Source: Triglochin maritima (taxonomy: Eukaryota > Streptophyta > Magnoliopsida > Alismatales > Juncaginaceae). Taken from it: 64,000 bases of DNA. This document shows positions 34,803-48,400 of this stretch, piece by piece. The notes under the pieces were generated by a model. It saw only the letters and a program-made list of their open reading frames with translations. It was not told the origin of the DNA and made no database searches. Each line of letters opens with the position of its first letter. The first letter of the stretch is position 1. The position numbers and the translations under genes are program-made. The stretch covers positions 50,749,300-50,813,299 of the forward strand of contig OY821776.1 of assembly GCA_963682175.1 (NCBI GenBank), given 5' to 3'.

Positions 34803-36244
34803 GACGACGTATAACAGTTCAGAAAAAAATATCATATAACGTTTTGGTAATGGTGTAAATTGATCAGCACGAGAAGATTATTTTGAAATATTAATGTTAT
34901 AAGAGATGCAAATTTTCCCACATAGAAAAAAGGGACAAACGCAGCGGATTTCGGATTTCTTCCGACATGTTCAATTCTTTCGATTGCCCACAAGATGGCA
35001 ATGTTTCGATGTTTGTAGCATACCCAAGTGGATGGATTCTCGATTTTCACCGTAAAGGTCGAGTCTTGCAGGGTTTTTTATCTGACAAAATTCGTTTTTT
35101 TATTGGTTTCAAAGTGATCATGCATGTTAAGCACATTCAACAACCATTTTGATATTTGCACTGTAATTCATATAATTGTTTGTTTAGCCTTGATATAGTA
35201 GAGAAATATCAGATGATGTGGGTTTGATTCTACCACTGCTTTGATGATTATGACTTTGATGTGAGTGAAACCATTACATTTTCCTAACTTACAATTTTAA
35301 GTAGGAAAAGGTTTGATTTTTGGTTCTATAGGTGTTGAGTTGTGTTCCAGGGCTTTAATTCCCAACATCCTATCCTATCCTATCATTCTAGGAAGGAAAA
35401 GCAGTCATATGTAACAAGACTAGGGCACAATATTGTATTTTTCCATATATTTGTGTTGTTAGTTTTTCATGTGTTTCTTGAGTAACAGGGAAACTCAAAG
35501 CCAAAGGCGACCGTGTCTTTTATTATTATTATTATGGTTATTGTTTATCTCGCTCGATGTACAGTACGGTACCCCTGCCTGGCTGCATTAGTTTTCTTCT
35601 TTGCTAGAGTGAACATAGGTATATATAAATCCCAATATGACCAGTCAATTATCATTTCTCGTATCTTCTAACAGATCCAATAGGGGATATCATCTTTTAA
35701 CTATCCCGATCCAATAGGGGATATCATCTTAACTATGCCTTGGTAGGATTAGGATGCTTGACGTACCACCATTTCATTGAAAATCATGTTTTTTTATCAG
35801 AGTAAGCATGCAGAGTCACATTTCAGATACTCGCATCCTCAAAATTTTGAAGGAACTATTTCTCTTTTGAGGTGGTAGTAAGATTATCTATTAATCAAGA
35901 TTTTTTTTTATTTCTGTAATAGTATATACATGGACATGTTTTGTAACATTTCAAATTAAATTCCATCTCGATCTGGAGTGTACAATAGCTAGCTATTCTA
36001 ACTGTGCTAGATTAAGTAGTCCATAACAAATGTGGAGAGAGGTGCTTATTTCCCTTGACCTACAATTACAACTAGACTGTGAGAAAATTCCATTTTTATC
36101 ATTTTCGTATTGCCTTTCACTCATTGTATTATGGTAGCTTTGCAGAGTGTGTGTTTCCACGGGTGTTTCCGTTTTACCTGTGAAGATCGAGCAAATGTGC
36201 GCGCGTATGCATCAGTTGGTACATGGTAAGTATATCATGATTAA
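34803..36244. other. Intergenic DNA between MULE and X8 gene
   Basis: AT-rich, with a short near-duplicate GATCCAATAGGGGATATCATCTTAACTA at 35672-35735. No gene or RNA recognised. The 3' UTR of the X8 gene is expected near 36100-36244. Confidence 0.3.
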
Positions 36245-36664
36245 TTATGGAGTGTAGAATATGACAGCCAGCATCGTAATGCATCTAAGCATCCATTTTC
36301 GTATTGATTCTGAATTAAGCACCGCACTGCTTAAATCTGAATCTGGAGGAACAGATCCAAATTGTGGTGATCCAGAAATCGGAGTACTCATGTATGGAAC
36401 AGATGGAGTAGAAGGAGTTGTGTTGCCTCCCATGACCGTGTTACCACTGCAAGGCAAGGGCATCATGATTCATATATGTAAGTTCTACATTTCAAATCCA
36501 ACGTGTAACGTACGTATCAGAAACATGAAGCGCATACCTTGACGAGGGAAATTGACATGTCTGAGTGCCTGCAATAATCAATCCATAGAAAGTATATAAT
36601 TATTAGATAGTAATTTCATAAAAGTTTTCAATTGATTGATGTTCAATATTTGGTAACTCGTTTT

Positions 36665-36727
<63 letters not shown>

Positions 36728-37532
36728 AAGGGTGGTGCTAATTAATAATGATGAGGAAGTTATAGTTAGTTACTTGGGTCGGTGTTGGTGAGAGTTGCAG
36801 TGCCGCCAAAATCACAGCTTGTGGGAGCTGGATTCTTCTGGTAGTATTGATTGAATGCATAGGACGCATGATCACGAAGGGTATCTGGATTGTAGCAGTT
36901 TCCACCTTGGTTAATTGCGGAGCAGTCTGTTCCTCCGTAACCACATGCGTAGTCAAGTGCAACCTGCAGAGCCGTCTCTGAAGCTGACTGGCTTGCAACG
37001 CACCACCTCTGTCCTGTCCCTGCATTCCCTGGGTTTGTGTTTGGACTTGGATTCCCACCGCCACCGAAACCTGGATTTGTATTTGGAACACCACCACCAC
37101 CACCGAATCCTGGATTTGTATTTGGACTGCCACCACCACCACCACCACCACCGAATCCTGGATTCGTGTTTGGAGTCCCACCACCACCACCACCACCACC
37201 GAATCCTGGATTTGTATTTGGACTGCCACCACCAAATCCTGGATTTGTGTTTGGAGTGCCCGGGCCTGTGGATGGATCTGGTGTCATGGGAATGATTGGA
37301 GTGGACGTGCCCGGGTTAACCACAGGAGTATTATCAGTGTCTGGGGTGGTTGGATTGATGATGGGAACATTGGTCATCGGATTGTCGACTTCATCCTTGT
37401 TCTGGAATGTACTCATCGATTCCGGCTCATACCCTATCAACTTCCTCTTCACAGGTATTGAACTGTATTTCCATCTTGATAAGTGATTTTGTTCTTTGGC
37501 AATAACCGCTGTAATTAAGTACAACATTAGTA

Positions 37533-37595
<63 letters not shown>

Positions 37596-37756
37596 TGAAG
37601 TCATTGGTCTCATATGGTCGATCGCAACCGCCCATCAGGTAGTGATATGGAATCCTGAAGATGAATGAATTAAGTAGGAGAAAGGGAATGAGACTAACCA
37701 GAAAACAAGATGAGCAGGGTGATTAGGACATAAGGCGTGATGCACTTCAATGCCAT
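36245..37756 (-). CDS. X8 (CBM43) domain protein with Gly/Pro/Asn-rich repeat region
   Basis: Four exons: 37756-37699, 37508-36774, 36568-36538, 36446-36245; 341 aa. An upstream in-frame ATG at 37765 would add MGT. The signal peptide (MALKCITPYVLITLLILFS) is followed by a linker with six imperfect repeats of PNTNPGFGGG with Gly runs. One X8 domain starts at QRWCVAS with six Cys (WC, YAC, TDC, GNC, TSC, TQTC) and carries ALDYACG...DCSAI...CYNP...ASYAFNQYYQ. X8/CBM43 modules bind beta-1,3-glucan (callose); proteins with signal peptide, one X8 and a GPI-like tail include plasmodesmata callose-binding proteins. The C-terminus here (CITMLAVIFYTP) is only weakly hydrophobic, so a GPI anchor is uncertain. 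No glycoside hydrolase domain is present. Both introns beside exon 2 carry long AT repeats. Confidence 0.9.
36667..36724. repeat. (AT)n microsatellite in X8 intron 2
   Basis: About 28 uninterrupted AT units between exons 2 and 3 of the X8 gene. Confidence 0.9.
37538..37594. repeat. (AT)n microsatellite in X8 intron 1
   Basis: About 28 AT units between the signal-peptide exon and exon 2. Confidence 0.9.
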
Positions 37757-38891
37757 CGTGCCCATATTGTTTCGGATACCACTTTCTCTTCTTCCACTAT
37801 GCTAGCTAGCTAGTTCGTTGTTTTTGATTGGTTTGTCTGTTGTTGTCACAGTACTGATCGTTGTGGAGGGGAGGAGGCTTTGAATGTGGGACTGAATGTT
37901 GATAAACATCTGGAGAAGGGGAGGTGTGGTACCCTTTATCTATTAGCTAGTTTTGTGATTATGGTTGAGAGAATCAGAGCTTTCTTGCGTTGGGCTTGTG
38001 TGGAAAAGACGGTAACAAAGAAGCTAACTAGATTGCATGGAATAAAAGAAAACTTGAAAGAGGAGGATGGGAGTTAAGGTGGTGCAAGCAATATCAAAAG
38101 CAGCAGCTAGCCACAAAAGCTGAAAGTTTGGTGTTCAAGCTTCTTAATTAGTGTTTCTTTCAGCACTTAATTAATATCTAGCTAGACAATGGGAATCAAG
38201 AATGCAGAAGTAAAGAGTACTGATTTTGGTGGGATCAGGAGCATATTTTGACGTGTCTATTGTTTGTTTTCTAGTACTGAACTCCAAAAAGGAAAAAGGA
38301 AAAGATGGTGAGAGATGTGTTTTGAGTTCTTCTTAAAGGGCAAAGATTGGATTCGAGGGGAAGTGGATGTTTGGTGTGGATGTTGTGATATAAAGAAAAA
38401 ACTCTGATTGATCCAGATCAACAATATTCATGGATTGTTATGTTCACACATGCTACTCTTTTGTGGAGATTTCCTTTGATATTTAAAGAAATTACCTTTG
38501 TTTTGTTTGGTGTAAAGAGAGTGTTGTCTGGCCTGGGTTTGTATCCGAAACTTTCTGTCTAACTTCATGCAGGAGTAGATCGAACTTGGTTTTAGTGCTT
38601 AATATCGACGAAGATAGATCTTAGTTATTAACTATCTTGTCATCCAATTTAATCAAACATGTAACGTAATCTTTTATGACATTTTATTGTTTGGATGGAG
38701 AAGGATTGCTGGCTCTTTATATATAATCTCTCTGTCTGATTTGAGAAATCACGAATATTTCATGCAATCTAACCTGCAGTTGACAAAACGCAACCTAGCT
38801 TGTCGAGAAGTTTATCAAGAATGCCAACAACATATATAGTAAGTTAGCATAAATTTATCATATATCTAGCTAGAGATATGCCAACTATAAG
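37757..38891. other. X8 promoter region and intergenic DNA
   Basis: AT-rich, with no gene recognised. The frame at 37880-38077 has no recognisable domain. Confidence 0.3.
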
Positions 38892-38998
38892 CCGTAATTT
38901 TTTTATATAATAATAAAAATAAAAAAATTTCGAAATTTAGGAAAAAAAAATTTTTTTTTCCAAAAGTACTCCGATCGCGGGTGTAACCCGCGATCCGT
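38892..38998. mobile_element. Solo terminal repeat of the 2.1-kb foldback family
   Basis: It starts CCGTAATTTTTTTATATAAT, then AAATTTCGAAATTTAGGAA, and the hairpin GATCGCGGGT..ACCCGCGATCCGTGG, matching 319-420 and the complement of 2330-2429. No partner end is close by, so it is a truncated copy. Confidence 0.85.
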
Positions 38999-40013
38999 GG
39001 AGGCACTGAAGGACAACAGCTTTATCAGTGGCCAAGACATGAGAGTGCACAGCAGAGATCTTTGGATGCTGTCCAGGTTTAATTTGGTGCAATGAATGAG
39101 TTCATGCTTCAGCACACCAAATCTCCTCCTAACTACCAACTTGATTAAATTAATTCCAGGACTTCTTGGGTGTGTGGAACAGCAGCTTCCTTGACCTTTC
39201 AGGCTTTGTGGATTTGATCAGCAGAGGAAGTTTGTTAATAAGATTTTGTGGTTTTGGCATGAATTGGTTCCTGAAGTAAACAAGGATTGCCATTTTAAAA
39301 AAATGAGATTTGAAGCATACATACATGTTGTGCGTGGGAATTGATACTGAAGCACAATAGTTCATCTCCTTAATTTGCACTTGTTATTTAATATTGTGAG
39401 GAATGAATCTTTACATGAGCATTTAACAAGCCCACCTAGAAAGGTCTTTTTCATATAAGCTGGCTAAGATAATCATAGTTTTATATATAAGCTCCTTCGC
39501 CGACCAAGCAAATGCATGCAGTTGCCAATAATCTTTAAATTTCTAACTAACAGTTGTTTCAACTTACAACTTTTCTTTTCCAAAAATATCTAAGTGAATA
39601 CTGAAAATTTTGAGGAAACCTTGCATCCAATTAATACACAGTAAACCTTGCATCTTGAATGAATCAATGGGTACAAAACATACAATGGGATAACTTCAGT
39701 GTTGGATTTTCCCTATCTTGGCCTCACATGGACTGTACTCGACGTCATCTTTACAACAAACTATAACCAACGCCAATAACAATTTCACTAGAATTCTATC
39801 CACCCAAAAAAATTGCTATGATGTACAACTATGAAAATTCCTTCCACTTTTTTTTCTTTTTTTGAGATACAAAAACATGGCTTTTCTTCAAAAACATGGA
39901 TACATCAGGTTCTCTAAGAAGATGCAGCTTGGACATTGCCAAAAGATCCTTCCCAAAGTAGAATCTTGTTATTTATTGGACGTCATACCTGTTGTAAAGA
40001 TATTATTTAGAGG
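38999..40013. other. Intergenic DNA and 3' flank of the RWA gene
   Basis: No supported gene. The part adjacent to 40013 should hold the RWA 3' UTR. Confidence 0.3.
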
Positions 40014-43000
40014 CTAAAAACAATCAATCCTCTTATAAACTCTACAGAGTTGTAATGTAAAACAAGAAATAATGAAGCTTACCACAGCATGGCCAATGTG
40101 AACAAGAATGAGTGAAATGGAATATAAGCATGCAGAAATAATTGTTCCTGCAACAAAAAATTTCAGCAACCGCTTGTTGTCTTTAGTGGGGATAAAGGCT
40201 GCCTTGAGTGTGTTCGTCAAATCAAAGAGCCGGTAAGATAACTACACAACGACAAACAATACGTAAATTGCTGGTCTTCATAATTCTTAGAAGTACTCAC
40301 TGGAAACATAAAATGATGGCTCTACTCACAAAGAGATATATCGCAGTGTTAAGCATAAAATTGAGTAGTGGATAATCCGGAATGAGCACAAGGAGCCATT
40401 TTGGCTGGCCATTAGGCATGCCAGATCTGCAGGCATGTAAAAAGTATTACAATTACACAAGTCAATGAACAAGAACCTACATAAAAATGATTTCCATCCA
40501 GCAGAAGCTAGCCCAGAGATTCTAAACATTATTGCTTTTCAAAATTCCCCCGTAGACAGTGCAAATAGATGGATTGAAAATAAACTGGAAAATTTTAATT
40601 TTACGGCTGTAGCTTTAGTTTAGCACCGACAATAACAAGCCACAGTAAGAAACTTGATATGTCAGTAGCACCGACAATAGCACCGACAATTGTGATATAT
40701 ATTATTCATGTAAAAACGCTTACGTCCAAAATTCAAGTATGATGTATTAATGCCAAGGGCTGTATAAATATTTCATAATATAAATGATAAAACAAGGGTG
40801 GCCTTTCCATTACACTAAATAAACGACAATTTAGTAAAATGACTATTCAGAATTTTAACAAACCACCACATACAAGATCTTATTATACGTATCAAGATAA
40901 ATACCTTAGCCAAATATGAATCTGGGAAATGTATGTCTCAAGAGTTATCTTGCCAAGCCATCTGACAAAAGAAAAAGGAACAAACCAGATCAAACATTGA
41001 GAATAGTAAGTAATAAACCACACTTAAAACAACATGAGGACAAAGGTATATAGGCTTTACTAAAGAATTTAGGAACTCACGCAAAGAGGGTCAAAGAGAA
41101 ATTTCGTAGTTGCTGTGTGCAATTTCTCAAGCAAATGTAAACCCTGTTGTCCAATCGAAAAAGGTTGTGAATTCAACCGACGTAAGAAAGTGCATAATAT
41201 TGTATTCTTCCACTTTAAACAATCACAGTTACCCTATAAACATACGTTATGGGAATCCATGATGTGTAGGGATGGAGTTTATTATATGAAATTCTGTCCA
41301 GCTTGTAAATGTATTCATACCAAAGATAGCCAACCTACACAGACAATGAAGCTAGCTTTGGATTACCAAAGGACCGAGTGAAAATAGAATTCATCTAGCA
41401 GCTACATAGAAGAATATGGTTTACCGTCACAGCAACTGTTACTATGGCTGTCTTGATCGACAACCTACGCTTGGGTTCAGATTCCTCTAGTTTCTCCATC
41501 CACCTTTCAACCTGTGATTGAGGGAGAAATCAGGGTATAGTGGATTATAAAGGCATGGAGACAGAAAAACCTTCATGATCTTCATTTCATTGGACTTATC
41601 AAGCATTAATAATAATAAAAGTTTTAAAAAATTACAGTTGGGTGATAGTATGCATATATCATCCCAATAATCCAGATATAGCGGTCAAGGCCTGATCTGA
41701 AATGCCACTCATGCAAAAGAGGAAGATCTGATTTTGAAGGAGAGGGATCCCTATACCCTGTGGAAGGAAGTATAAGGAAAAAGGGTATGAAATAATCTGA
41801 TAATGGGGCACGTCAAGCACATGACTTACCCAATAGAAACGTAAATGGAGCCCAAATAATGTCAAAAACTCCAGGGACTTCCCAAACCAAAATTACAATA
41901 AGAAAACAAGATACAAGCTTTGCAGCCATCACTGAACCAATTTCATTGTATTTGTTGAATATGCCAAGTGCTCCATAAACCATCAGGGTGAAAAGAGTGT
42001 GCATAGGACATATGTAGTACAACATGTAGTCGTTGTTAAGAACAATACAACAGAAGGCCACAAAGAGATTTAATCGCCACATCATCTGCATTTTAGAGAT
42101 AGTCGGTTATAACTAAAAAATAACTGCTAATCAAGAGACACATAAAAGCAGTACTTCTCATAACTCATAAGTCACTCAAGTGCATCAATAATTTGAAATG
42201 GATGAGGGTACCTGAGAAAACCGGGCAACACTGAAATCCTTTCGTATATAGTAGTATGAGAAGTTCCCAAATCCAGTCATCCATACATAAGCAGCGATAA
42301 ACACACGTATTGCATTATATATCTCGGTTGCAGCAAAGTAGTGGTACATCAAAAATAGGACCTATGTAATGCAGTGACGCTAAAAGAGTGAGTACTACCA
42401 GGAGATTTTCATTTTAATATTGATATAAAGACAACAAGCAAAACCAAAAGATCCACAAATGGAAACATAAACCCAAAAAAATGCATATATAAAAATTAAC
42501 CTGCATCCATCCCTTCCATTCCTCGGTCTGATGTCGATTTAGATAAAGTAAGGCTTTCCCAGAAAATGCTGATTTATCGTGATGCTTCTTGAGAGAGGTC
42601 ATAGCAGAAGCTATGATCAGAAGAATATACAGAAAGAGGAAAAGATCACGGTTGTAGCTCTGCCAGTTCAAGATGAAACATTAGGAGGGACTTAAACCAA
42701 TCATTTCATATAATCTGAAAAGATATTTATATGTCTACGAGAGCATCACAATAACCAACAAGAAGATAGCTGCAGAGTTATGACAGTTAGCCACTTAGAT
42801 TTGGTAAACTATCTAACAAATCTTAAAACTACTTTTTATCCGTCAAAATCTTTTAAAACTACATGAAGATCATGGATTGAGAAAATAGGAAATTTATTAA
42901 TTATTATGTTGGTCTCTCCAATGACAACAGAGCATGTAGATGGTCAAAACTACAAAGCTCCAATACATTTCTAATACACTCAGGAAGGTAGACCCTTTGA

Positions 43001-44364
43001 ACTAGAAGAGTCCATGACTCCAAATAAAGTTATTGATGCTATCCCAAACCAAGGATTCAGTGCTTAAAAGAAAACAATTTCAGACCATCTTCAATATACT
43101 AAGTACTACACAGGACACAACTATATCCCGTCCCAAGATCTATTTTACAGATTTTTTCCAGATTATTAATGCCCAGTTCGAGTCTCACCACTAGAACTAG
43201 ACATCATATTAATTTAGGACTTCTTGTTAATTTTTTATACTTGGTTGATCAACAAAATAAAGCAGTTGAAGTACAATAGTTCCATATGATATTACCACGA
43301 AAGGCCTTAAATAAGTAAATGTTAATCAAAATGATGTATCAAAATGCACTTAAATTGTTTTTCTAAGGCCACTAGGAGAGATTATTTGAATCAGTACAAA
43401 AATAATAATAAATAGGCACCTTGGGAGAATCAGGCAAAATATTTGTTCTGTCACATATGTAAAAGTAAACCAGGATTGCTCCAAACTCAGCCCTGCACAC
43501 GAATCTCAATTAAAACCACATAAAAGGAAACAACTTGAATTGTAATGCTATACCAAGTCGCCCTACATTGATTTTAAAACTGCACGATTTTCAAGCAAGA
43601 ACGCCTCATCCATTGTCAGAAATCTGAGACATACCAAACCAAAATGTTAGGCAGTCACTTGCAGGTTGCAATCAGGGAGGATCAAACAGAAATTATTTTA
43701 CAGTTCAGCACATCCACCTTATCAGATTTGCCCATATAGATGGAGTCTGAAACTTTGCAGATGGAGACTTGGTTAAGCCTCCTTCAAGTAGAGCTGCACG
43801 GTCACTTTCATTGTTTGGTTGATGCTCTAATTCAGTGAGGTTGGCATCAGAGTGTCTGGAGATCATCAAGTTGTTTATCTTAGTTGAGTAGATATGGCAT
43901 CTTTCTAATGCTGTTCATTTTAGTCATACAATCACTAATTTTTTTCCAATAGATTCCGCATCTTTACATAGATCAACTTACACTTTAGCAAGAGAGGAAG
44001 ATTTCTTGTACTCAAGCACTTCAGCATAAATCCATGCAGTGAATATAGGTACAACCCCGAGCAAGAAAGAAATCTGCACGAAACATTATCGACTTATTTT
44101 TGTTCCTTTGATGTCAACAACTGAAAGATTACAAGAACTTTCACATCAAATCAGTGAAAACCACACGTTTTTGCTTGCACCAGCTGTCTAACGATTAAGG
44201 CATTTCTGCTTGAAACTCGAAAAACTGAAATCCGCGAAAACTGGAAAAAGCTCCGAGCTTTCGCCCGGAAAACGAAGTAAAGTCGAAAAAGGTCGGAGAT
44301 TTGGTCCGGAAAACTAAGCAGAATCCGTTACCTGTCCGGGAGTGAGAGGGCCAGATTCCACCAT
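40014..44364 (-). CDS. RWA: REDUCED WALL ACETYLATION (RWA) family membrane protein
   Basis: Fifteen exons: 44364-44332, 44073-43982, 43855-43718, 43623-43567, 43492-43420, 42659-42501, 42361-42212, 42085-41830, 41757-41636, 41511-41425, 41334-41246, 41143-41081, 40961-40905, 40426-40330, 40241-40014; 566 aa, normal for the family. It begins [20 protein letters not shown] and contains hallmark stretches [85 protein letters not shown] and LETYISQFHIWLRS. RWA proteins are polytopic Golgi membrane proteins related to the membrane part of Cas1p/CASD1. They are needed for O-acetylation of xylan, xyloglucan and pectin, probably supplying acetyl groups to TBL acetyltransferases. About ten hydrophobic segments are visible. 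It is divergent from RST1. The exact paralogue number was not determined. Confidence 0.96.
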
Positions 44365-45437
44365 TATTATTATTATTATTATTTTCCCCTTAATCAAACC
44401 CCCGACGAGATCTGGAACTGGAAGTGGAACTGGAACTGGAACTGGAACTGGAAAGAGGGGTTGGTTGAGATCAGCAATGCGGAAGGAAGGATTAATAAGA
44501 ATTAATAAGAATTAATAAGAGAAAGAGCAGATCTGAAGCAAAGTTGGGTTTGGTTTGGTTTTGGGTCCGAATGTGTGTGTGTGTCTGATGCGAATGCGAT
44601 TGATCGCCGAATGGCAGAACACAAGTCACCATCTCACTACTAACTCACCTTTTTAAAAAAAAAAAAAATTACTTTCGTTAATTCACTTCGGTTTGGTATC
44701 ATTACTTGCCACAATTAATTTAAGATGTTTTCTTGTACATGTCAGATGTGAAATATGAAGAACAATAACTACGATTATCCTCACTTTCAAATTGAATGAC
44801 TACACAAATATATCTTCTAAAATGTGAAGTCTTCTTCTGGTCCACGAGTTTTAGTGGCACATCGAGCAGCAACTACTTGCAAATTATTCTTCAAAAACTT
44901 GTAATTATATCCCAAACAATGGCAAAAAAATCTCGAAGCACCAAGGAAATGATAGACATCCAAAAAAACTTGCCCAACATCATCTAGTTATTTCTCCCAA
45001 AATTCTTTTACCAAAATTCTTTTGAAATAAGAAATCGTCCGAAGCTGAATTGCTTTCCATTATCACTATATTGGCTTGTGCATAAAAAACCATACATAAA
45101 AGTTTTCAAATAGATTTTTTTTGTGGCTTCATGTCTTGAAATTGTTTCATAAGTGTTTCGTCATCAATATATTTAAAAATATCATTTTTCTATGTACACG
45201 ACGAGACAATTATTCAGTTAATCGTCGCTCATCTGAATACAGATCTTAACTAGTCTCGGACGGACTAACATTAATCTGAGCTTCGCCGCTTCCCCGACAA
45301 AATTTTGGAATAGTTCCGTTAAATTGTTGTTGTGTTTCCATAAATACCCTTGCCTTGCCCTCCAAATTTCACTCCTACCACTATTGTTCTTCTTCTTCTT
45401 CCGATCATCGGGTTAGGGTTAGGGTTAGGGTTATGTT
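44365..45437. promoter_or_regulatory. Divergent RWA/RST1 upstream region
   Basis: The 1073 bp between the two start codons include (ATT)n next to the RWA start (44364-44383), GGAACT repeats (44412-44452), three GAATTAATAA units (44490-44519) and (GT)n near 44574. Just before the RST1 start are telomere-like repeats at 45411-45432. Shared promoter function is inference. Confidence 0.5.
45411..45432 (+). promoter_or_regulatory. Telomere-like GGGTTA repeats in the RST1 leader
   Basis: Four consecutive GGGTTA-type units end 5 bases before the first ATG. Telobox-type motifs (AAACCCTAA on the other strand) are frequent in promoters and leaders of plant housekeeping genes. A similar motif precedes the AIG1 gene. 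Confidence 0.55.
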
Positions 45438-48400
45438 ATGATGGATTCATCGTACGAATACGATCGTGTGTTGGAGAAGGTTGTTGTTCTCCCCGACCCG
45501 GCCTTCCAACGCCGGGCGGTGGTGTCTCTCTTCGAAACCCTAGCCTCCGCCCCGACCACCCCGGCCGCGTCAAGGGCGATCTCAGTCTGCCTCACCTCCA
45601 CCTCCCCTGCCGTCCTCGACCAGTCCGTCCGAGAGCTCTGCCGCCGCCTTCCCCACTCCGTCGCCCTCCTCGAGCTCCTCTCCGCCCTCGAGACCTCCCC
45701 GACCTCCTCCGTCCCCCTCCTCGTCAAGGCCATCGGATTCCTCTCCCGTCGCACTCCCGATCCCCAAATATTCGTAAAGGTGGAATCTTTACTCCAACAT
45801 TTTATTTCTCCAATCCTTTATTGAACCCCTTTTGCCTTTTCAGGTGCTTCAGTGTAGTAGGGATGAGGTGTGCCACGAGCTTCTCAGGCAGGTCGTCGTG
45901 TTTGTCGTCAGGTCGATCGCAATGCCGGATGGGGTCAACCGGGTTGTGGAGTTCTTGAGGCCGTTCCTGATGTTTGCCGTCCTCAAAGTGCAGCACGGAG
46001 GGTGGTACTCCGTCTTTGCCAAGGACTTGGTGGAGTCCATCGCAGTCTTGTGTTGCTCTTTTGAGGAGAAGGAGGCCTTCGTTTCCGTCCTTCAGCTTCT
46101 CGTTCAATGTCTCAAGTTTCTTCCCTGCCGGAATGACAAGGTGGTTTGGTTTGGTTTGGTTTGGTTTGCTTTTATTTTATTTTATTTTATTTATCGGTAG
46201 CATTTTTTAGTGTGCAAGTAGAAGTGGGTGCTGCCATCCCAAGGCAACTCTTTCGTTCTTCCTATTAGGAAAGGAAAGAAGAGAAAATAGTAAATAGTAA
46301 TACATACATAATGTTGTTTTGTATCATGAACAATGTCCATTGATCATGCATGTCTCAAACATATTTATTCGTGACGGAAGTTTCTCATACAAAGTGTCTT
46401 TCTCTGGATAGCAAGCTCAAAATTCATTATAATAATTTACGCTCTAAGAAGTACGGACACGACATTAAAATTATAATTAAAAATTATACTATATATAAAT
46501 AAAAAATAATATATTTGTAAAAAAATAATTACTCATAAACGTTAAATGTTCATAATAAAATAATATACGTTGTTTCAGGTTGCTTCCTCATTGTCCATGA
46601 CAAAATAGTCATTAGGCCTATTCTTAAAGGGCAACAAACTGATTACTACCCAATAAATTAATATACTTGAAGGGTTGTATTGAAACTTCCTTGACCCAAT
46701 GATTTATCTTCTTCTTCTCCTCTATATAAACATTCTGGTACCGAAAATGAGGAAGAAAAAAAAAGTCAAAAGTCAAAATCGAGACCAAGGAGTGTCCAAG
46801 GAGTCTCCTAGCCGTGTCCACCACTGCGAAATGTCAAAACTACCCCGGACACGCCAACTTGGCGTGTCCGACACGTGTCCAAGGCGTGTCCGAGGAGTGT
46901 CGGTGTCCGACACGACCACGACTCGGACACGACGACCATTCAGAAGTGTCCGTGCTTCCTAATTTACACTTCTACAAGTATGAAATCTTGAATACATTTA
47001 TCATTTGTGTGCAATTGTTTGACTTTCAAATCTAATATCATGTCTCCCCATCATGAATATTTTTCTTATCAATAGTTTTGACAATTATTTTGCATTATTA
47101 TTTGTTAAAAGGTAACCAGTTGCTTACTTCACCCCCCGTCCTTGTAGGAATTCAAGTTCATCCTTTCTCTCGCCTCTTGTTTGGTGGATGCATATGTTGT
47201 GGTCTTAAAGCAATTAGCGAACATTGAAAAGGTACAATCTAGCCTTTTTCTTTTTAATTTCACACGACAACAGCCTTTAATCCCAAACTTGTTGGGGGTG
47301 ATTGATACTGAGTTACCTTTATGAGTTCGGTATTGATAATGTTATAGTTGAATCTAACTTTTCTCAATACTGAATCACTTCTATAAATTCAGTACCGATA
47401 CTTAAATATGCATGTATAAATTACTGCAGCTTGACTGTAACACTAGGAGATGCTCCAAGGAGTTGTTGGAGGTTATTTTCTCATTTAATGTTAATATTTG
47501 CAAGTCGTATGGAGGAAGTAATGTTGTTGCTGAACTATCACACCGCATGCTTGCTGCACATAGAGAGCTTGGACTGCATTATTTGCCTGAGTTTGTCATC
47601 GTCGTGCTCTATTCATCTCAAGCACTTACCCAGACTGAATTTGAATATGAGCAACTTTCTATATTAAAGGTTTTGGTTTTCTTGACGGAATGGAGGAAAA
47701 AAAGTAAGGCCACATTTTCATTCATATTCTATTTATATTACTATCACCTTCTAATAGTGCATTAAGATTTTACATTGACTGTGAAATTCAATAGTGTTGG
47801 TTATAAAGACTATGGGCTGGTTAAAATAAATTTGTTGATTTTTGAAATTTCAATATTGTTCTTAATTTTATTAGGGTTGGCTGTTTATTAATAAAGTATT
47901 GATTTTGTAGTGATGGTTTTAGTTCCTGTTTTCTTGACTGGTTGTAGTTTACACTAACAGAACAAGACATCTAATATGTTATCTTCTTTTAATATGTTTT
48001 GTCTATACATGCAGTTCACGAAAGTTTACAAGATACAGATTTCTGTATGGAAGAACTTCTATTAGTGTTTCCTCTTATGAAACTCCTATCCTCTCCTTCA
48101 AAATCTGTTAAGGCCATGGCAACCTATCTTCTTTCAGCACATGAAAGGGTTTTATTAGATGTCTTGGCTGCAAAGAAGTCATTCCGATTTTCTCAGGTTG
48201 AGGTTGCCTGCACAAGCAAATTTGGGTCTATTACTACTAGGCTTTTCTATCATTTGTGGTTCCAGGTAAATTTTATAATCAGATAATTGACAGTTTTCGT
48301 ACAATTGTCTTTTAACCGTTAAAGACCTCTACACGTTAAATGCTTCTAATACTAATATTTTTAGGAACAATTTCTGGAACGCAGTAAGTACTTTCTAGAA

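Noticed and set aside
34967..35152. 61-codon frame downstream of the MULE
   Set aside because: No recognisable domain, no splice partner; too short to support.
36915..37486. Plus-strand frames rich in His or Pro (126 and 149 codons)
   Set aside because: Antisense shadows of the Gly-rich repeats in the X8 gene, which has signal peptide, six Cys and consistent splice phases on the minus strand.
45431..45958. Alternative frames in RST1 exon 1 (107-202 codons, both strands)
   Set aside because: The exon is GC-rich, so several frames are open; only the frame from 45438 matches RST1 and splices in phase.
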